From Zeus faber (taxonomy: Eukaryota > Chordata > Actinopteri > Zeiformes > Zeidae): DNA of 64,000 nt. The stretch is from assembly GCA_960531495.1 (NCBI GenBank), contig OY482862.1:8017640-8081639 (forward strand). Direction: 5' to 3'. Both the position numbers and the translations under genes were made by a program. The notes under the pieces are model-generated. The model saw only the letters and a list, made by a program, of their open reading frames with translations. It was not told the DNA's origin and did no database searches. This document shows, piece by piece, positions 49,401 to 61,155 of this stretch. Each line of letters starts with the position of its first letter. Position 1 is the stretch's first letter.

Positions 49401-50700
49401 TCAACATGTGCATGTTTCACTTCGCTCATGTCATTTTGAGGTGGTGCACTGCTCCTACTCCAGCTACATTTAGCGCCGTCTTATGGAGATTCACATGACT
49501 GCTTGGCAGAGATAGCAGTTGTGGCTTTGCCCTGCCCAGATCTTGCTACTGAAGCTCTTGAAAAGTAAAACTTACAATGATTTAGACTCATGAGTACAAC
49601 TTTTAGGAGGATTTTCGTTTTTTCTGACTGTCCGTCATCTGTTTTTGTATAAAACAGTGTTTGTCAATTTTTTTTCAAAAACCGGTTGTTTTTGTGTTTC
49701 TTGTGTGTGTGGTGTGGCTGATTAATAAGAAATACAGGACATCCATTTAATGTTTTGATGTCGGAACCCTCCCTTTCTGGTCTTGCTATTTGTGTTATTT
49801 ACATTAATGTACTTGACCCCATCTCTATAGGAAAGGTTGGAGCCAAGGCAGCCAACAAAGCCACCGTACCTGATATTGCTCTTGTCTAATAATGGTTGTT
49901 TCCTTTTCAGATGAGGACACGGGATTCCTCACTAATGTTGTCTTTTCCTCTACTCACAGGTATTCAACACTGAACTATAGTTGTGGCAAGCCAAAGTTTG
50001 GAGTGGCAGAGCCACTTGGTACTGTGTGATCTGCAGGGGGAATCCGTATCTCCCCTGCTAGTTTTTCATTGCTTTGCTTGTTTGGGATAGTTAGAGAATC
50101 AAGTAAAGATATCAATGGTGCTTGGAACAATGCAGGAAGGGACGTTTCTACTGCCAGTTTTCTGCGTTCTGTTCCAAGTGCTCCTTTAAAACACCTCATG
50201 ATGGACTTTATCGAGCTGACTCCCTGTCATGGTTAAAATATTGTTTGATGATAATTGACATGATTTTTTTTTTTTTTTATAACCAGTGTTGTCAGCATGC
50301 TAGCCAAACAACATAGAGTATTTGTATGCTATTGCATCGAGGACCGAGTTAGTCTGCAATGGAGTTTAACCTGCAACTGCAATGCAACTCTTGATTAGTT
50401 CTTAAATCATCAAGAACTGCTGCAATAACCCTGTGGACGACCAATAGGATGACAAGAGCACAGTTTTTTGTTATACAGAGCCACAATCCCCCTCTTTGGA
50501 GAACTATTTTACCATGTTTGGGTGTATAAACAACTAATCACTACGCCAAGAGGAGGAGATTCACCACGGGTGAGATGTTCAAACATAGAACCAAACAACA
50601 TTTTCACAGAAAACATAAACGTTGGACGACAACATGTATTGAAAAACACAGTTAATCAGGTCCAGGAAAACTGGAACAGCAGTTGGGCACGTTGTCTCTT
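46411..50700. other. Gene-free AT-rich DNA
   Basis: No exon of a known family was recognised on either strand. Short open frames (for example 48208-48417) show no codon or motif support. It includes a 120-bp hAT-type MITE at 47006-47125. Confidence 0.4.
47006..47125. mobile_element. hAT-type MITE (120 bp)
   Basis: Begins CAGTGGTTCCCAAAC and ends AAACACTG, the typical terminal words of hAT non-autonomous elements. Flanks CTATAGAC (46998-47005) and CTATAGGT (47126-47133) agree at six of eight bases. Confidence 0.75.
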
Positions 50701-50879
50701 CCTGTCATAGTTATGGCAGTAAATGAGGGAGGAAAGGAGAGGAATGCAACCAGGAGGGTGCTGGGGTGTGTTCAAAGCAGGTATTGGTGGTGTTTGAGTG
50801 TGTGAGTGGGTGTGAGGTGTCCACCAGTGAGTGAACAGGACTCATCCCAATAGGTTCTGGTGTATGAGGTTGGTATTAT

Positions 50880-51345
50880 GTCATGGCACCTCCAAGCAGC
50901 GGAAAACCCCCACCCCTGTAGCTGCATAGACACCCCACGGCTGCAGGAAAGCCCAAGCACTCTACCCTCCAGCCAGAGAAGACCAGAGCAGACCAAACCC
51001 CACGCCCGGCCCCACATAACCCACTCCCATGGAGCACGAGTAGATCCCTCACCCCCGGGGGACACACTTACGACCCACCCCAAAGTGCAGCTGTAGGCAC
51101 AGAACCTGGGCGCCAGGCATGGACCGCAGGCCTGGAGCCAGGCCCTACGCTGACAGACCGACACCCGCCCAAACCACAGGCAAGCCGGCGGGACCCACAT
51201 GCCCACCCATGCCCCACCCTACTGCAAGTCCCAAGCGCTGATCCACGTAGCAGAGTGTCATGCGCCTCCGCCATGCCGGGCAGCTCCGCACCCCCATCAG
51301 TCCCCTGGTCAGCCCCCGGCCGCCAAGCATGGAGACCACAGAACA
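50880..51345. other. GC- and CA-rich unclassified segment
   Basis: Composition differs sharply from its AT-rich surroundings (runs such as CCCACCCCTGTAGC). Frames are open on both strands but contain no motif I recognise. It may be the untranslated part of a retroelement. Confidence 0.3.
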
Positions 51346-51469
51346 GAGGGCAGCATTTTATGGACATTACCCCCTACATATTCAACATTGTGATAATATA
51401 ATTCTGTTGTTACACTAGGGTGCATACATTTACTTTGGAACTGAGACTGTAGTCGGCTATTTAACATAA

Positions 51470-51960
51470 GTGTTTGGGAATCACAGAATTATTCCACGTG
51501 CCCCACTTTTACAATCGTGGACCGAGACCAAACAATGTTGTCATAATGTATGTCTCACCCAAGTGTTTAAGTCTATGTGCTAATGTCAATGCGACCCTAC
51601 CTGTCCCACTAGAAGCACCACTACATGACCAGGTGACTGGGTGGCGGTGCGTGACTACCAGAGGAAAAACTGGGATCGTTCCAGATCCTCCTCACTAACC
51701 GCTCACAGCAGGTCTTCTGCCTATGGGAAACATGCATCAGGAAACAACGCCGGCTCCAGTTACTAAGGGCCCGCCTCAAAGCTAAGGCTCACCTCGATCA
51801 GCTGGCATTATACAAAGATCAAGTGGGCATGCTCAATACCGCCAATGACATTTGCGCCAGCAGGTGACCACCCTCAATCAACAACGGCTGCTTATTCAGC
51901 AGGGACTTCGTGAACTTCAGCGCCAAAGGCTACTGCAGATGAATGGTTTCTAATGTACCT
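51470..51960 (+). pseudogene. Probable remnant of a retroviral-type pol 3' end
   Basis: One frame contains a GDWVAVRD-like patch followed by a Trp-containing basic stretch, as at the C-terminus of retroviral integrases. Leucine/glutamine-rich coiled-coil-like reading follows in two frames, up to a stop near 51950. Frames are interrupted by several shifts. It is described only as a decayed fragment; the assignment is tentative. Confidence 0.4.
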
Positions 51961-52160
51961 GTGGCAAACCAAGGGGCATGGTTAAGCACCAGCTGCAGAC
52001 GACAGCGCAATTCCCTTTCCCGCAGCCGCCAAGCTGCCTCGGCCTAATCAGCGCCCAGGCAGTGCTGGTAGGTCCAACCAACGTCTTGTAGAGGGGATTG
52101 GCACACAGGCTCGTCAGCCGACCAGGAGCCTGGAAGCAGAATGGCATTCCTCCTGCGCCC

Positions 52161-52165
<5 letters not shown>

Positions 52166-52192
<27 letters not shown>

Positions 52193-52209
52193 TATTATTA
52201 TCATTATTT
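52166..52209. repeat. (ATC)n/(ATT)n microsatellite
   Basis: A run of ATC triplets passing into ATT triplets. Confidence 0.95.
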
Positions 52210-53571
52210 ATACTTGTGGCCAGCAAGCCTTTTGTTCACAATATATTAAAAACTCTCGCCATGTTGGCAAACCACGGAAAGAGAGACCCTGTCTCCCTCC
52301 CTAAACCCTTTACCTGTGGGCAGAGACTCCCACAATACCTGTTATATTACAGTTGTTGTTGTATGGGGATCTGTTCTAAGTATCAATGCCATTGAGAGTA
52401 TATCTTCCCTATTGGCTGTCGCCGAGCGCTGCTCATTTGCATAAGGTTGAAACCTGATCAACTTTCCTTGTCGCTGTGAAGCTGTCAAGCTCATCACCTG
52501 TTGATGTCCATCCCCTGCAGCTTGATGAAGCCGAGCTCCATTTGAAATGCATTGCAGCCTGTTGTATTGCACATATCATCCAATACATTTCTACATTGTT
52601 ATGTCAATGTACTTTTTGTGCACTGTTCATAACACATCCCACCACAAATGTTAGTTCTTTTACAACTGCAATGTGATATTATAACAATTTGGTTCACTTG
52701 AGCAATTCAAAGGACCCACAATTGGATTGTATTAGAATGCAAAATTAATTAAATTCACACAGGGTCACAGACTTTGTCTTGCCACAGTTCATGTAAGCAA
52801 CAGAGTGATTAAACAATTTCAATCTATTTTTCTGGCAGTATCATACTGAGGCTGTGATTCAAGTCTTTAATGCTGGCGTAGTCTTCTATTTCATGTCAGA
52901 TCGTGATTCTGATAATAATAAATAATAAAATATTTATTTTTTTTGTTGAATGAGCTGTGGTGTGCAAGTAAATTATGTATATTATTGTTATATGACACAG
53001 CATAGATAATCTTGCTGTGTTTGCACAGAAGAGTGAATAAAAGTGCAATGACTTTTTTTGGATTAAAAAAGCAATACTTCAAAATGAGGAAAACATGCCA
53101 TGGGGATACTGACTGGGTCTAAATAAAGTGGACAGGCGTACAAATAAACCACACCACCCATAAGGACAGTTTCAGCTTTGGGGTGATGGTGATGCAGGTA
53201 AAGCCTTTTTTTACCATAAAATGACAATGATCAGATTAGGTACGATACATACTGTATATCCCTATCAATATTGATTGTAAGACATTCAGTTACATTGTTC
53301 TGTTTGATGTCTAAGATGGCAGTGGAAATTTTGGAGAACTTCCCCCACCTCCCCAAAAGCATGAGTTTTGACCAAACAAAGAATGCCATGGTGTGCCAAA
53401 GACAGGAGATAGCAGCTGAGACTCTTGAGGCTTGTGCTTTGTAAAGTGCAAAAATGTATGTCCAACTTAAATTGTTCTTCACATAAATGTGCATTTCATT
53501 TTTAGTCTTTGAGGATGCAAAAAACTGCAATGTGTGCGTCGGACAAACATACATTATGTGTGTATGTATCG

Positions 53572-53574
<3 letters not shown>
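52210..53574. other. AT-rich non-coding DNA
   Basis: No gene, RNA gene or recognised transposon was seen. Confidence 0.4.

Positions 53575-53619
<45 letters not shown>
53575..53619. repeat. (TG)n microsatellite
   Basis: A pure TG run of about 45 bp just before the tandem repeat field. Confidence 0.95.
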
Positions 53620-53622
<3 letters not shown>

Positions 53623-54203
53623 TCTATGTCTGTGTCAGAGTACTTTTTAAACCTTGTTTGGGTGTCCTAAGTCATTGAACTTGTAAATTTATAAAATATT
53701 TTATGTAAAAACTGGAACATTTATTTTGAAATTGAAAGGCCGTGCAACATGACCTCTGTGTCCTAGTACTATATAGACATAGTTTAAGTTTACCTTTCAC
53801 TAAGTAAAATTCTATTTTATTCTTATTTCTATTATTATTATTTCAATTTTTTATTTATTTAATTATTTTATATGTATAAAAACACATGCTGTTTTGAACA
53901 ACGTGTGGTTTTGTAAATGATGTATGTTTTGTCATGTATGCCATTGCTGCTGCAACACTGGAGTTTCCCTTTGGGGATTAGGAAAGTAGCTTTATCTTAT
54001 GTTACTTTGGGTGTCCAAATTCAAATGACAAAAAGTTGTTGAACTTTTTTTAGATGTATAAAATCACATATACAATATGACAGGAACTTTTATTTTGAAG
54101 TTGAAACACTGTGCAACATGTAGCCCCTGTCCTAGTACTATATAGACCTAGTTTGGGTGTCCTAAGTCACGTGACAGAGAAGCTATTGAACTTTTATATT
54201 CAT

Positions 54204-54246
<43 letters not shown>

Positions 54247-54332
54247 CGGGAACTTTTGTTTTGAAATTGAAACGTTGTGCAACATGGAGTCTAGGTCCTA
54301 CTACTATATAGTCCTAGTTTGGATGTCCTAAG

Positions 54333-54950
54333 TGTCAGGATCCTGCCCTGTGCTTGTTTTGTTATTTGTCCCACTCTAGCTCTGTCTGTCTGTCTGTCTG
54401 TGGTTCCACATCCCTGCCACTGCACACCTGTCTCCATTTAGCTATCTCGCCAACTGTCTTCACCTTCCTCGTCACTCCTCTTGTATTTAGCCTGTTCCTG
54501 ATTCACTATGTCTCAGTCAGATCTTTCTTTCACGATACAGTCTGGTAAGCCCAACTGCAGGACACAACGGAGGCTCAGGAGTAGGTGCAAGGATGAAGTG
54601 TTTATTGACGGGCAGGTCAAAACCAGGAGAACAGTCATAAGGCAAACTTAAGAGCAGGAAACCAGGGTCCAGAGAGACAGGCAGAGAATCGGGGTCCGGG
54701 AACAGGCAGCGATTCAGGATCCAGGGCAACGGACAGAGAATCGACACAGTAGGTACGACAGAAAAGACCATACGACGATCTGACTGGGACAGAGTGAATG
54801 GTGGAACAGGTTAAATAATAGAGGATGGTGAAGACAAGTGGTGAGAAAGCTGAATGGGGACAGGTGTGCAGCGGCATGGATGCGGAACCAGAGACCGAGG
54901 GAGCTCCAGAGGGACAGATAACAAAACAAGCACAGCGCAGGATCCTGACA
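54333..54950. mobile_element. 618-bp foldback element with ~190-bp inverted arms
   Basis: Starts TGTCAGGATCCTGC and ends GCAGGATCCTGACA. Inverted similarity continues through GTGCTTGTTTTGTTAT and TGCACACCTGTC to about 190 bp from each end. Flanks CTAAG and GTAAG match at four of five positions. TG...CA ends with a 5-bp duplication are LTR-like, so it may be two opposed LTR fragments or a foldback transposon. Confidence 0.75.
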
Positions 54951-55393
54951 GTAAGACACATGACAAAAAAACTACTGAACTTTGAAATGTATAAAATTAT
55001 ATATATATATATATATAAAAAAACAGGAAATTTTATTTTAAAATTGAAAGGCTGCGCAACATCTAGTCTAGGTCATAGTACTATATGGACCTAGTTTGCG
55101 TGTCATGAGTCACATGACAAAAAAAACAAAAACTTTTGAACTTTGAAATGTATAACATTTTATATGTAATATAAAAACAGGAACTTTTATTTGGAAATTG
55201 AAAGGCTGTGCAACATGTATGTATCTTAGTACTATATCGACCTAGTTTGGGTGTCCTAAGTCATATCACAAAAAAGCTAGTGAACCTTGAAAGCCATGAA
55301 ATCTTATATATATATATATATATATATATAAACAAGGACTTTTATTTTTAAACTGAAAAGGCTGTGCAACATGTAGTATGTATCTTAGTACTA

Positions 55394-55574
55394 CACTACT
55401 CACAAAAAGTCAGGGCTATTCGGCTTTCGGGTGAAATTTCAGGATGAACCTAAAGTGCACTATAACCTTTACAGGTGAACTTAATTTGACCTTCTCTAAA
55501 CTTTTGAATGCACATGTCCAACTGTTCAATGTTTCAGTACTTTTTGCACAACTTGCTGTTCTCAAACAAGGAGC
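55394..55574 (+). mobile_element. Truncated Tc1-like fragment in the array
   Basis: Begins CACTACTCACAAAAAG after TA, then follows the left end of the 56695-58166 element for about 180 bp before passing directly back into array sequence. Confidence 0.85.
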
Positions 55575-55694
55575 TATTGAACTTTGAAATTTATAAAATC
55601 ATAGATATAAAAACAGGAACTCTTATTTCAAAGTTGAAATGCTGCGCAAAAGGTAGTCTAGGTCATATTACTATATAGACCTAGTTTGGGTGTC

Positions 55695-56211
55695 AGACTA
55701 AACAAACTAATCAGGAGGGCCGGTGATGTAGTAGGAGAGGAGCTGGACACCCTGACGACTGTGGCAGAGCGGAGGATGCTGTCCAGGCTTCAGTCCATCT
55801 TAGACAATGTCTCACACCCTCTCTACCACACACTGGCCCAGCAGAGGAGCACCTTCAGCAGAAGACTCCTCTGACCCAGATGCACCACAGAGCACCACAG
55901 GAAATCATTCCTGCCTCTGGTCATCAATCTCTACAACGCCTCCCTCAGAGAGTCAGACACTCCCTCTCTCTGTAATCTGACCTCAAAACACAGACTTCCA
56001 CTTCTGCACCTTCTCCTTTTTCACATTTTTAACTGTACATTTTACACTCTATACAGATATGTTTATAACATATAGATATGTTCATATATATTTATATATA
56101 AATATGTTTCTTAGTAATTATTATGTTGTATGTAAATATGTTGTATGTAGATTTGGAGCTGTAACAAAAGTAATTTCCCCCCTGGGATTATTAAAGTATT
56201 TCTGATTCTGA
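55695..56211 (+). mobile_element. LINE 3' end (truncated)
   Basis: Encodes RLNKLIRRAGDVVGEELD and ERRMLSRLQSILDNVSHPLY, the C-terminal part typical of jockey/CR1-like fish LINE reverse transcriptases. It has a 3' UTR and ends TATTTCTGATTCTGAT, a short tandem tail instead of poly(A). It splits an array unit. Confidence 0.8.
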
Positions 56212-56316
56212 TAAGCCACACAACAAACTATATTGAATTGATATCCATAAAATCATATCACTTTCCGGCGGCATAACAAAAGTGGAGGTTTGTGTCTTTA
56301 CATTAACAGTATCTGG

Positions 56317-56350
56317 TATGTATGTATGTATGTATGTATGTATGTATGTA
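56317..56350. repeat. (TATG)n microsatellite
   Basis: About eight TATG units inside the tandem repeat field. Confidence 0.9.
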
Positions 56351-56694
56351 TAAAATTTTATATATAAAAATAGGAACATTTATTTTGAAATTGAAAAGCT
56401 GTGCAACATCTAGTCTGTCTCCTAGTACTATATAGAACTAGTTTGGGTGTCCTAAGCCATGATAGAAAGCTAATGAAATTTGAAATAATTAAAATCATAT
56501 GTATAACAAGAACTTTTTTTTTTTTAATTGAAAGGCTGTGCAACATGAAGTCTGTGTCAGAGTACAATATATAGTCAAATTACAAAAAAGCTAGTGAACT
56601 TTGAAAGCCATGAAATCCTCTCTCTCTCTCTCTCTCTCAAGGACTTTTATTTTTAAACTGAAAGGCTGTGCAGCATGTATGTATCTTAGTACTT

Positions 56695-58166
56695 CACTAC
56701 TCACAAAAAGTTAGGGATATTCGGCTTTCGGGTGAAATTTCAGGAAGAACCTAAAATGCACGATAAGCTTTACAGGTGAACTTAATTTGACCTTCTCTAA
56801 ACTTTTGAATGCACATGTCCAACTGTTCAGTGTTTCAGTACTTTTCACAACAGGTGTTTGATCCATGAATCAACCAATACATTTCTTGGTTCAATTAGAA
56901 TTGGTATTTAAACAGTCCTCTTCATCATGCTGTTCACATTTTGACATCATGAGACCAAGACGACACCTAACAATTGATCAACAGTACCTCGCCATTGAGA
57001 GGCTTCAAACAGGATGTTCTCAGAGGGAAGTGGCCACTGAGCTTAGAGTGTCACAGAGTGTCATCAGCAGGTTGCAACAGAGATACAGAGAGACTGGAGG
57101 AGTCACAGAAAGGCATAGAAGTGGACGTCCTTTGGCCACATCCCACCCTGATGAGCGCTTCATTGTGAACAGTGCCCTGCGGAACCGGACAATGAATGCC
57201 ACTCAACTCCAGGCACATTTAAGGGAGGTGAGAGGCACCCAAGTGTCACGTCAGACCATTCAAAACCATTTACATTTGCGTGGTCTGCGTGCTAGACGAC
57301 CTGCAAGGGTACCTGACCACACCACCAGGCACAGGCATCATCGTCTTGCAGGGGCCAGGGAGCATTTACACTGGACGAGGGACCAGTGGCCTCAGTGCTG
57401 TTCTCTGATGAAAGTTGATTCACGTTGGGCAGAAATGATGGCCGCCAACGATGTGGGAGACGTCAAGGAGAGCACTATGCATCAGCCACTGTTGTCACCA
57501 GACGAGCCTTTGGTGGTGGTGGTGTTACAGTGTGGGCAGGTGTCTAGTCAATACAGAACTGTCCTACACTTTGTGAATGGTACAATGACAAGCCCATACT
57601 ACCTGAATAACATCATTAATCCAGTCATTGTGCCCCTGCATGAACAACACAGGCCTCATTTCATCTTCATGGACGACAATGCTCCAGCTCATGGAGGTTG
57701 CATCATTAGGGAACGGCTGCTGGAGACTGGGGCACCTCAAATGGAGTGGCCTGCACTTTCTCCAGACCTGAATCCCATAGAAAACCTATGGGATGAGCTG
57801 AGTCGCTGTGTAGAGGCTCGTAACTCTGTACCCCAGAACCTCAATGACCTGAGGGCCGCCCTTCAAGAAGAGTGGGGGCCAGGCCTCAGCAGACAATAAG
57901 TCGACTTGTGAACAGCATGAGACGTCGCTGTCAAGCTGTAATTGATGCTCAAGGGCACATGACAAGTTATTGAGACATTGACATTTTTTGTTGTGGTAAA
58001 CCCACCACTGTCGTTGGCTTTTGTTTCAATAAATTGTTGAGATGAGGAAATCACCATTGCATGCTTCTACTTAAATGCCCTACTTTCATGATATATCACT
58101 GTAGCGTGAACTTTTTCCATAAATTTCACCCGAAAGCCAAATATCCCTAACTTTTTGTGAGTAGTG
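56695..58166 (+). mobile_element. Tc1-like transposon C
   Basis: 1,472 bp with inverted ends CACTACTCACAAAAAGTTAG, followed by TA (58167-58168); the left flank is TT. It interrupts an array unit: flanking array words on both sides join as CTTAGTAC / TATCGACCTAG. Confidence 0.93.
56949..57899 (+). pseudogene. Tc1-like transposase C, open but with compensating frameshifts
   Basis: 317 codons from [13 protein letters not shown] to GPGLSRQ without a stop. Compared with copy B, the stretch of about 57390-57545 is read in a different frame. A 1-nt loss near 57390 is offset by a 2-nt loss near 57545. The first catalytic Asp (the SDES context) is therefore not encoded in this frame. FMDDNAPAH and [13 protein letters not shown] remain. 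It looks intact by length but should be inactive. Confidence 0.85.
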
Positions 58167-58599
58167 TATATATCGACCTAGTTTGGGTGAACTAATTCAT
58201 GAAACAAAAAAGCTATTGAACTTTGAAATTTATACAATCAAAGATATAATACCAGGAACTTTTATTTTGAAGTTGAAAGGCTGTGCAACACAGTCTGTGT
58301 CCTGGTACTAAAATATATAGACCGAGTTTGGGTGTCCTAAGACACATGGAAAAAAGCTATTGAGCTTTGACATTTATAAAATCATAGATATAAAAACAGG
58401 AACTCTTATTTCAAAGTTGAAATGCTGCGCAAAAGGTAGTCTAGGTCATATTACTATGTAGACCTAGTTTGGGTATCATAAGCCACACAACAAACTATAT
58501 TGAATTTTGATATCCATAAAATCATTACTTTCCGGCGGCATAACAAAAGTGGAAGTTTGTGTCTTTACATTAACAGTAGCTGGTGTAATGACGTGACAG

Positions 58600-60438
58600 T
58601 GATCCTACAACACTGTTCCCCTGATCTGGAAACTTTTTTCATTAACCCTGTTCTCCCCGTGAGTTTGTTTGTCATACTGGTCGGTGTTTACATTCCACCG
58701 CAGGCCAACCAGATACGGTGGGCGGAACTCCCCAAATATACACAGTTTATTAAATGCCCCTCCAGAGAGGAGAATACTTTGGATCACCGTTACAACTTAG
58801 TAAGCCGTGCTTATCACGCCGTCCCCCGAGCTGCACTGGGACACTGACAACGTCATGGTCCACCTGATTCCTGCATACAGGCAGAAATGACAGCTGTGTA
58901 AACCTGTGGTGAGGACATCAAAGAGGTGGACCAGTGAAGCTGTGGAGGATCTTCAGGCGGGCTTGGACTGCAACTGGGACGTTTTCAAGACTGCTAGCAA
59001 CAGTCCAGATGAGTATACAGAGGCTGTGAAATCAGCTTCTGTGGGGAGAGCTGTGTACCATCAGACACCAGGGTGAGTTACAGCAATGATAAGCCCTGGT
59101 TCGCAGCTAAACTCAGGCAGCTAAGGTCAGAGAAGGAAGAGGCGTTTAGGAGTGGGGACAGAAACATTTTAAAAGTGGTTAAGTACAGGTTTAGCGAGGA
59201 GGTGCGAGATGCTAAACGACTGTACTCAAAGCAACTCCAACACCAGTTCTGAACCAATGACTAAGTCTGTTTGGAAAGGGTTGGGACAAATCATTAACTT
59301 CAAACCAAAAATGCCTCACTCCATAAAAAACTGATGTTTGGCCAACAACCTGAACAACTTCTGTCGCTTTGAAAGGCAATGGGACAGTCCTGACACCATC
59401 CCCCGTGACACCTTCCACCAGCTCCACTTCCCCCACCACAGCAGGAGACTGGACCTTTTCACAGCTAATGGAGGGGGAGCTTGACCATCTAGTGGCCTGG
59501 TGCAGCCAAAACAAAGCGGAGCTCAATGCTGTGAAGACAGTGGAGATGGTTGTGGACTTCGGGAAGAACGCAGCCTCACTCACCCCCATCACCCTGTGAC
59601 TCCCCAGTCGTCTCTGTGGAGTCCTGCCGCTTTCTGGGAACCATCATCTCCCCGGACCTCAAGTGGGAGCTGAACATCAGGTCCATCATCAAGACAGCGC
59701 TGCAGAGGACTTACTTCCTGGGGGCAGCTGAGGAAGTTCAACCTGCCAGAGACGATGATGGTGCACTTCTACACCTCCATCGTTGAGTCCATTCTCACCT
59801 CCTCCATCACCATCTGGGACACTGCTGCAACCACCAAGGACAAGGGCAGACTGCAGCGTGTCATTCGCTCTGCTGAGAAGGTAATTGGCTGCAATCTGCC
59901 AACTCTCCAGGACCTGTACGTCTCCATGACCCTGAGGTGTGCAGGTACAATTGTGGCTGACCCCTCCCACCTTGGACACAAACTGTTAGAAACACTGTCC
60001 TCTGGCAGGAGGCTGCGGTCCAACAAGGCCAAAATTTCCTGCCAAAAGAACAGTTTCTTCCCGTCTGCAAACTGCCTCATCAACATCGCCCGGGACTCCC
60101 ACTGAAACTAAGCCTCACCCCCTCCCCCATTGTCACTACAGAGCCGTACGCCTTGAACTGATATGTCAATGCGTTACATTAACGCACATTCATCATTCTT
60201 CTGGACTATTATCCGTGCACATTGCACATACTGTTAGAGTTCATACTGAACATTTGCACATTCCTGCACAAACTGTATAGCTCTTCATAAAAAAACATCC
60301 TTATTTTACATATTCTTATATATTTTACATATTGTTTTCCTATTGTTCTATTTTACATTTGTTTTCTGTATGCACCAAACACCAAGACAAATTCCTTGTA
60401 CGTGTAAACTTACTTATAAAGACGATTCTGATTCTGAA
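58600..60438 (+). mobile_element. LINE remnant (endonuclease and RT parts)
   Basis: An endonuclease-like patch (VGVYIPPQAN) near 58690, and RT palm/thumb reading (LVAWCSQNKAELNAVKTVEM, then MVHFYTSIVESILTSSITIW and NCLINIARDSH) from 59470 to 60103 in two frames. It ends GACGATTCTGATTCTGA. The internal part is deleted and frames are shifted. A jockey/Rex-like non-LTR element. Confidence 0.8.
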
Positions 60439-61155
60439 CTAAATATTCAAGTTGTGTGTTGAAACCGTTTAAGAAAATGTATGCTGGGAAATCCCCAAAA
60501 TATTGGTGTGAAGTGAAGGTCAGAAAAACTCACTCTCTTGCAGAACATGCCCAGATAAGACACCAATAATTCAGAAACCTGGAAGGATTCCCAGTAAAAT
60601 GGCTGCATCCCAAAAGACTGATTGGTTCTTTGTAGCGAAAAGGGGCAGGGCATGTAACAGAAGGGGGGAACATCTTGGGTATAGTAAGGAAGGACCAACA
60701 GTCCAGTTCTGTAGTCGGCCTCCGGAGCTCACTCATTGTTTAATGCTATACTTGACTCTCAGATACACAATAAACCTCTTTGCATCAGAGTCTGCAAGGT
60801 TCCTTAGTTTTTCTTTCAAGTTTTTTTTAGACCAGAATAGATAAAGTGTCATCCAGAGATCCAGACTTTTCCTAGTCCAGGTCTGGACCTTGTTGGACGC
60901 GACAGAAGAAGGGGGGGGGGGCAATGATTAAAGATATTTAACAAATTCAAACTATTTACAAGTATTTTTCCTTTTAATAGTGGCAATATCCCAGAATACC
61001 GCCAGTATAGTACCAGGAGTACTTGTCATATCTCACCTGTTCCAAAAACAAAAATGGAATACTAAATACTTTGAAACAGAATATATATAAAAGCAGATTT
61101 AGTCATACAAGGTAATTACCATCCAGCCGGGCACAATGGGCTCTCATCCTAAAGG
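60439..61155. other. Non-coding spacer
   Basis: No gene recognised. It includes a G run near 60912-60921. Confidence 0.35.

Larger units (their letters stand above)
53700..58600 (+). repeat. ~150-170 bp AT-rich tandem repeat field with insertions
   Basis: Landmark words recur in order: GGAACTTTTATTTTGAAATT, GAAAGGCTGTGCAACATG, GTCCTAGTACTATATAGACC, AGTTTGGGTGTCCTAAGTCA, AAGCTATTGAACTTTGAAAT and TATAAAATCATATATA. The units carry variable (TA)n runs. The field is interrupted by a foldback element, two Tc1-like copies and a LINE tail, listed separately. Roughly ten units are visible. Confidence 0.9.

Noticed and set aside
54517-54961. Minus-strand frames with Cys/Pro/Leu-rich translations
   Set aside because: They fall within the foldback element and its inverted arms; no protein family is recognisable.
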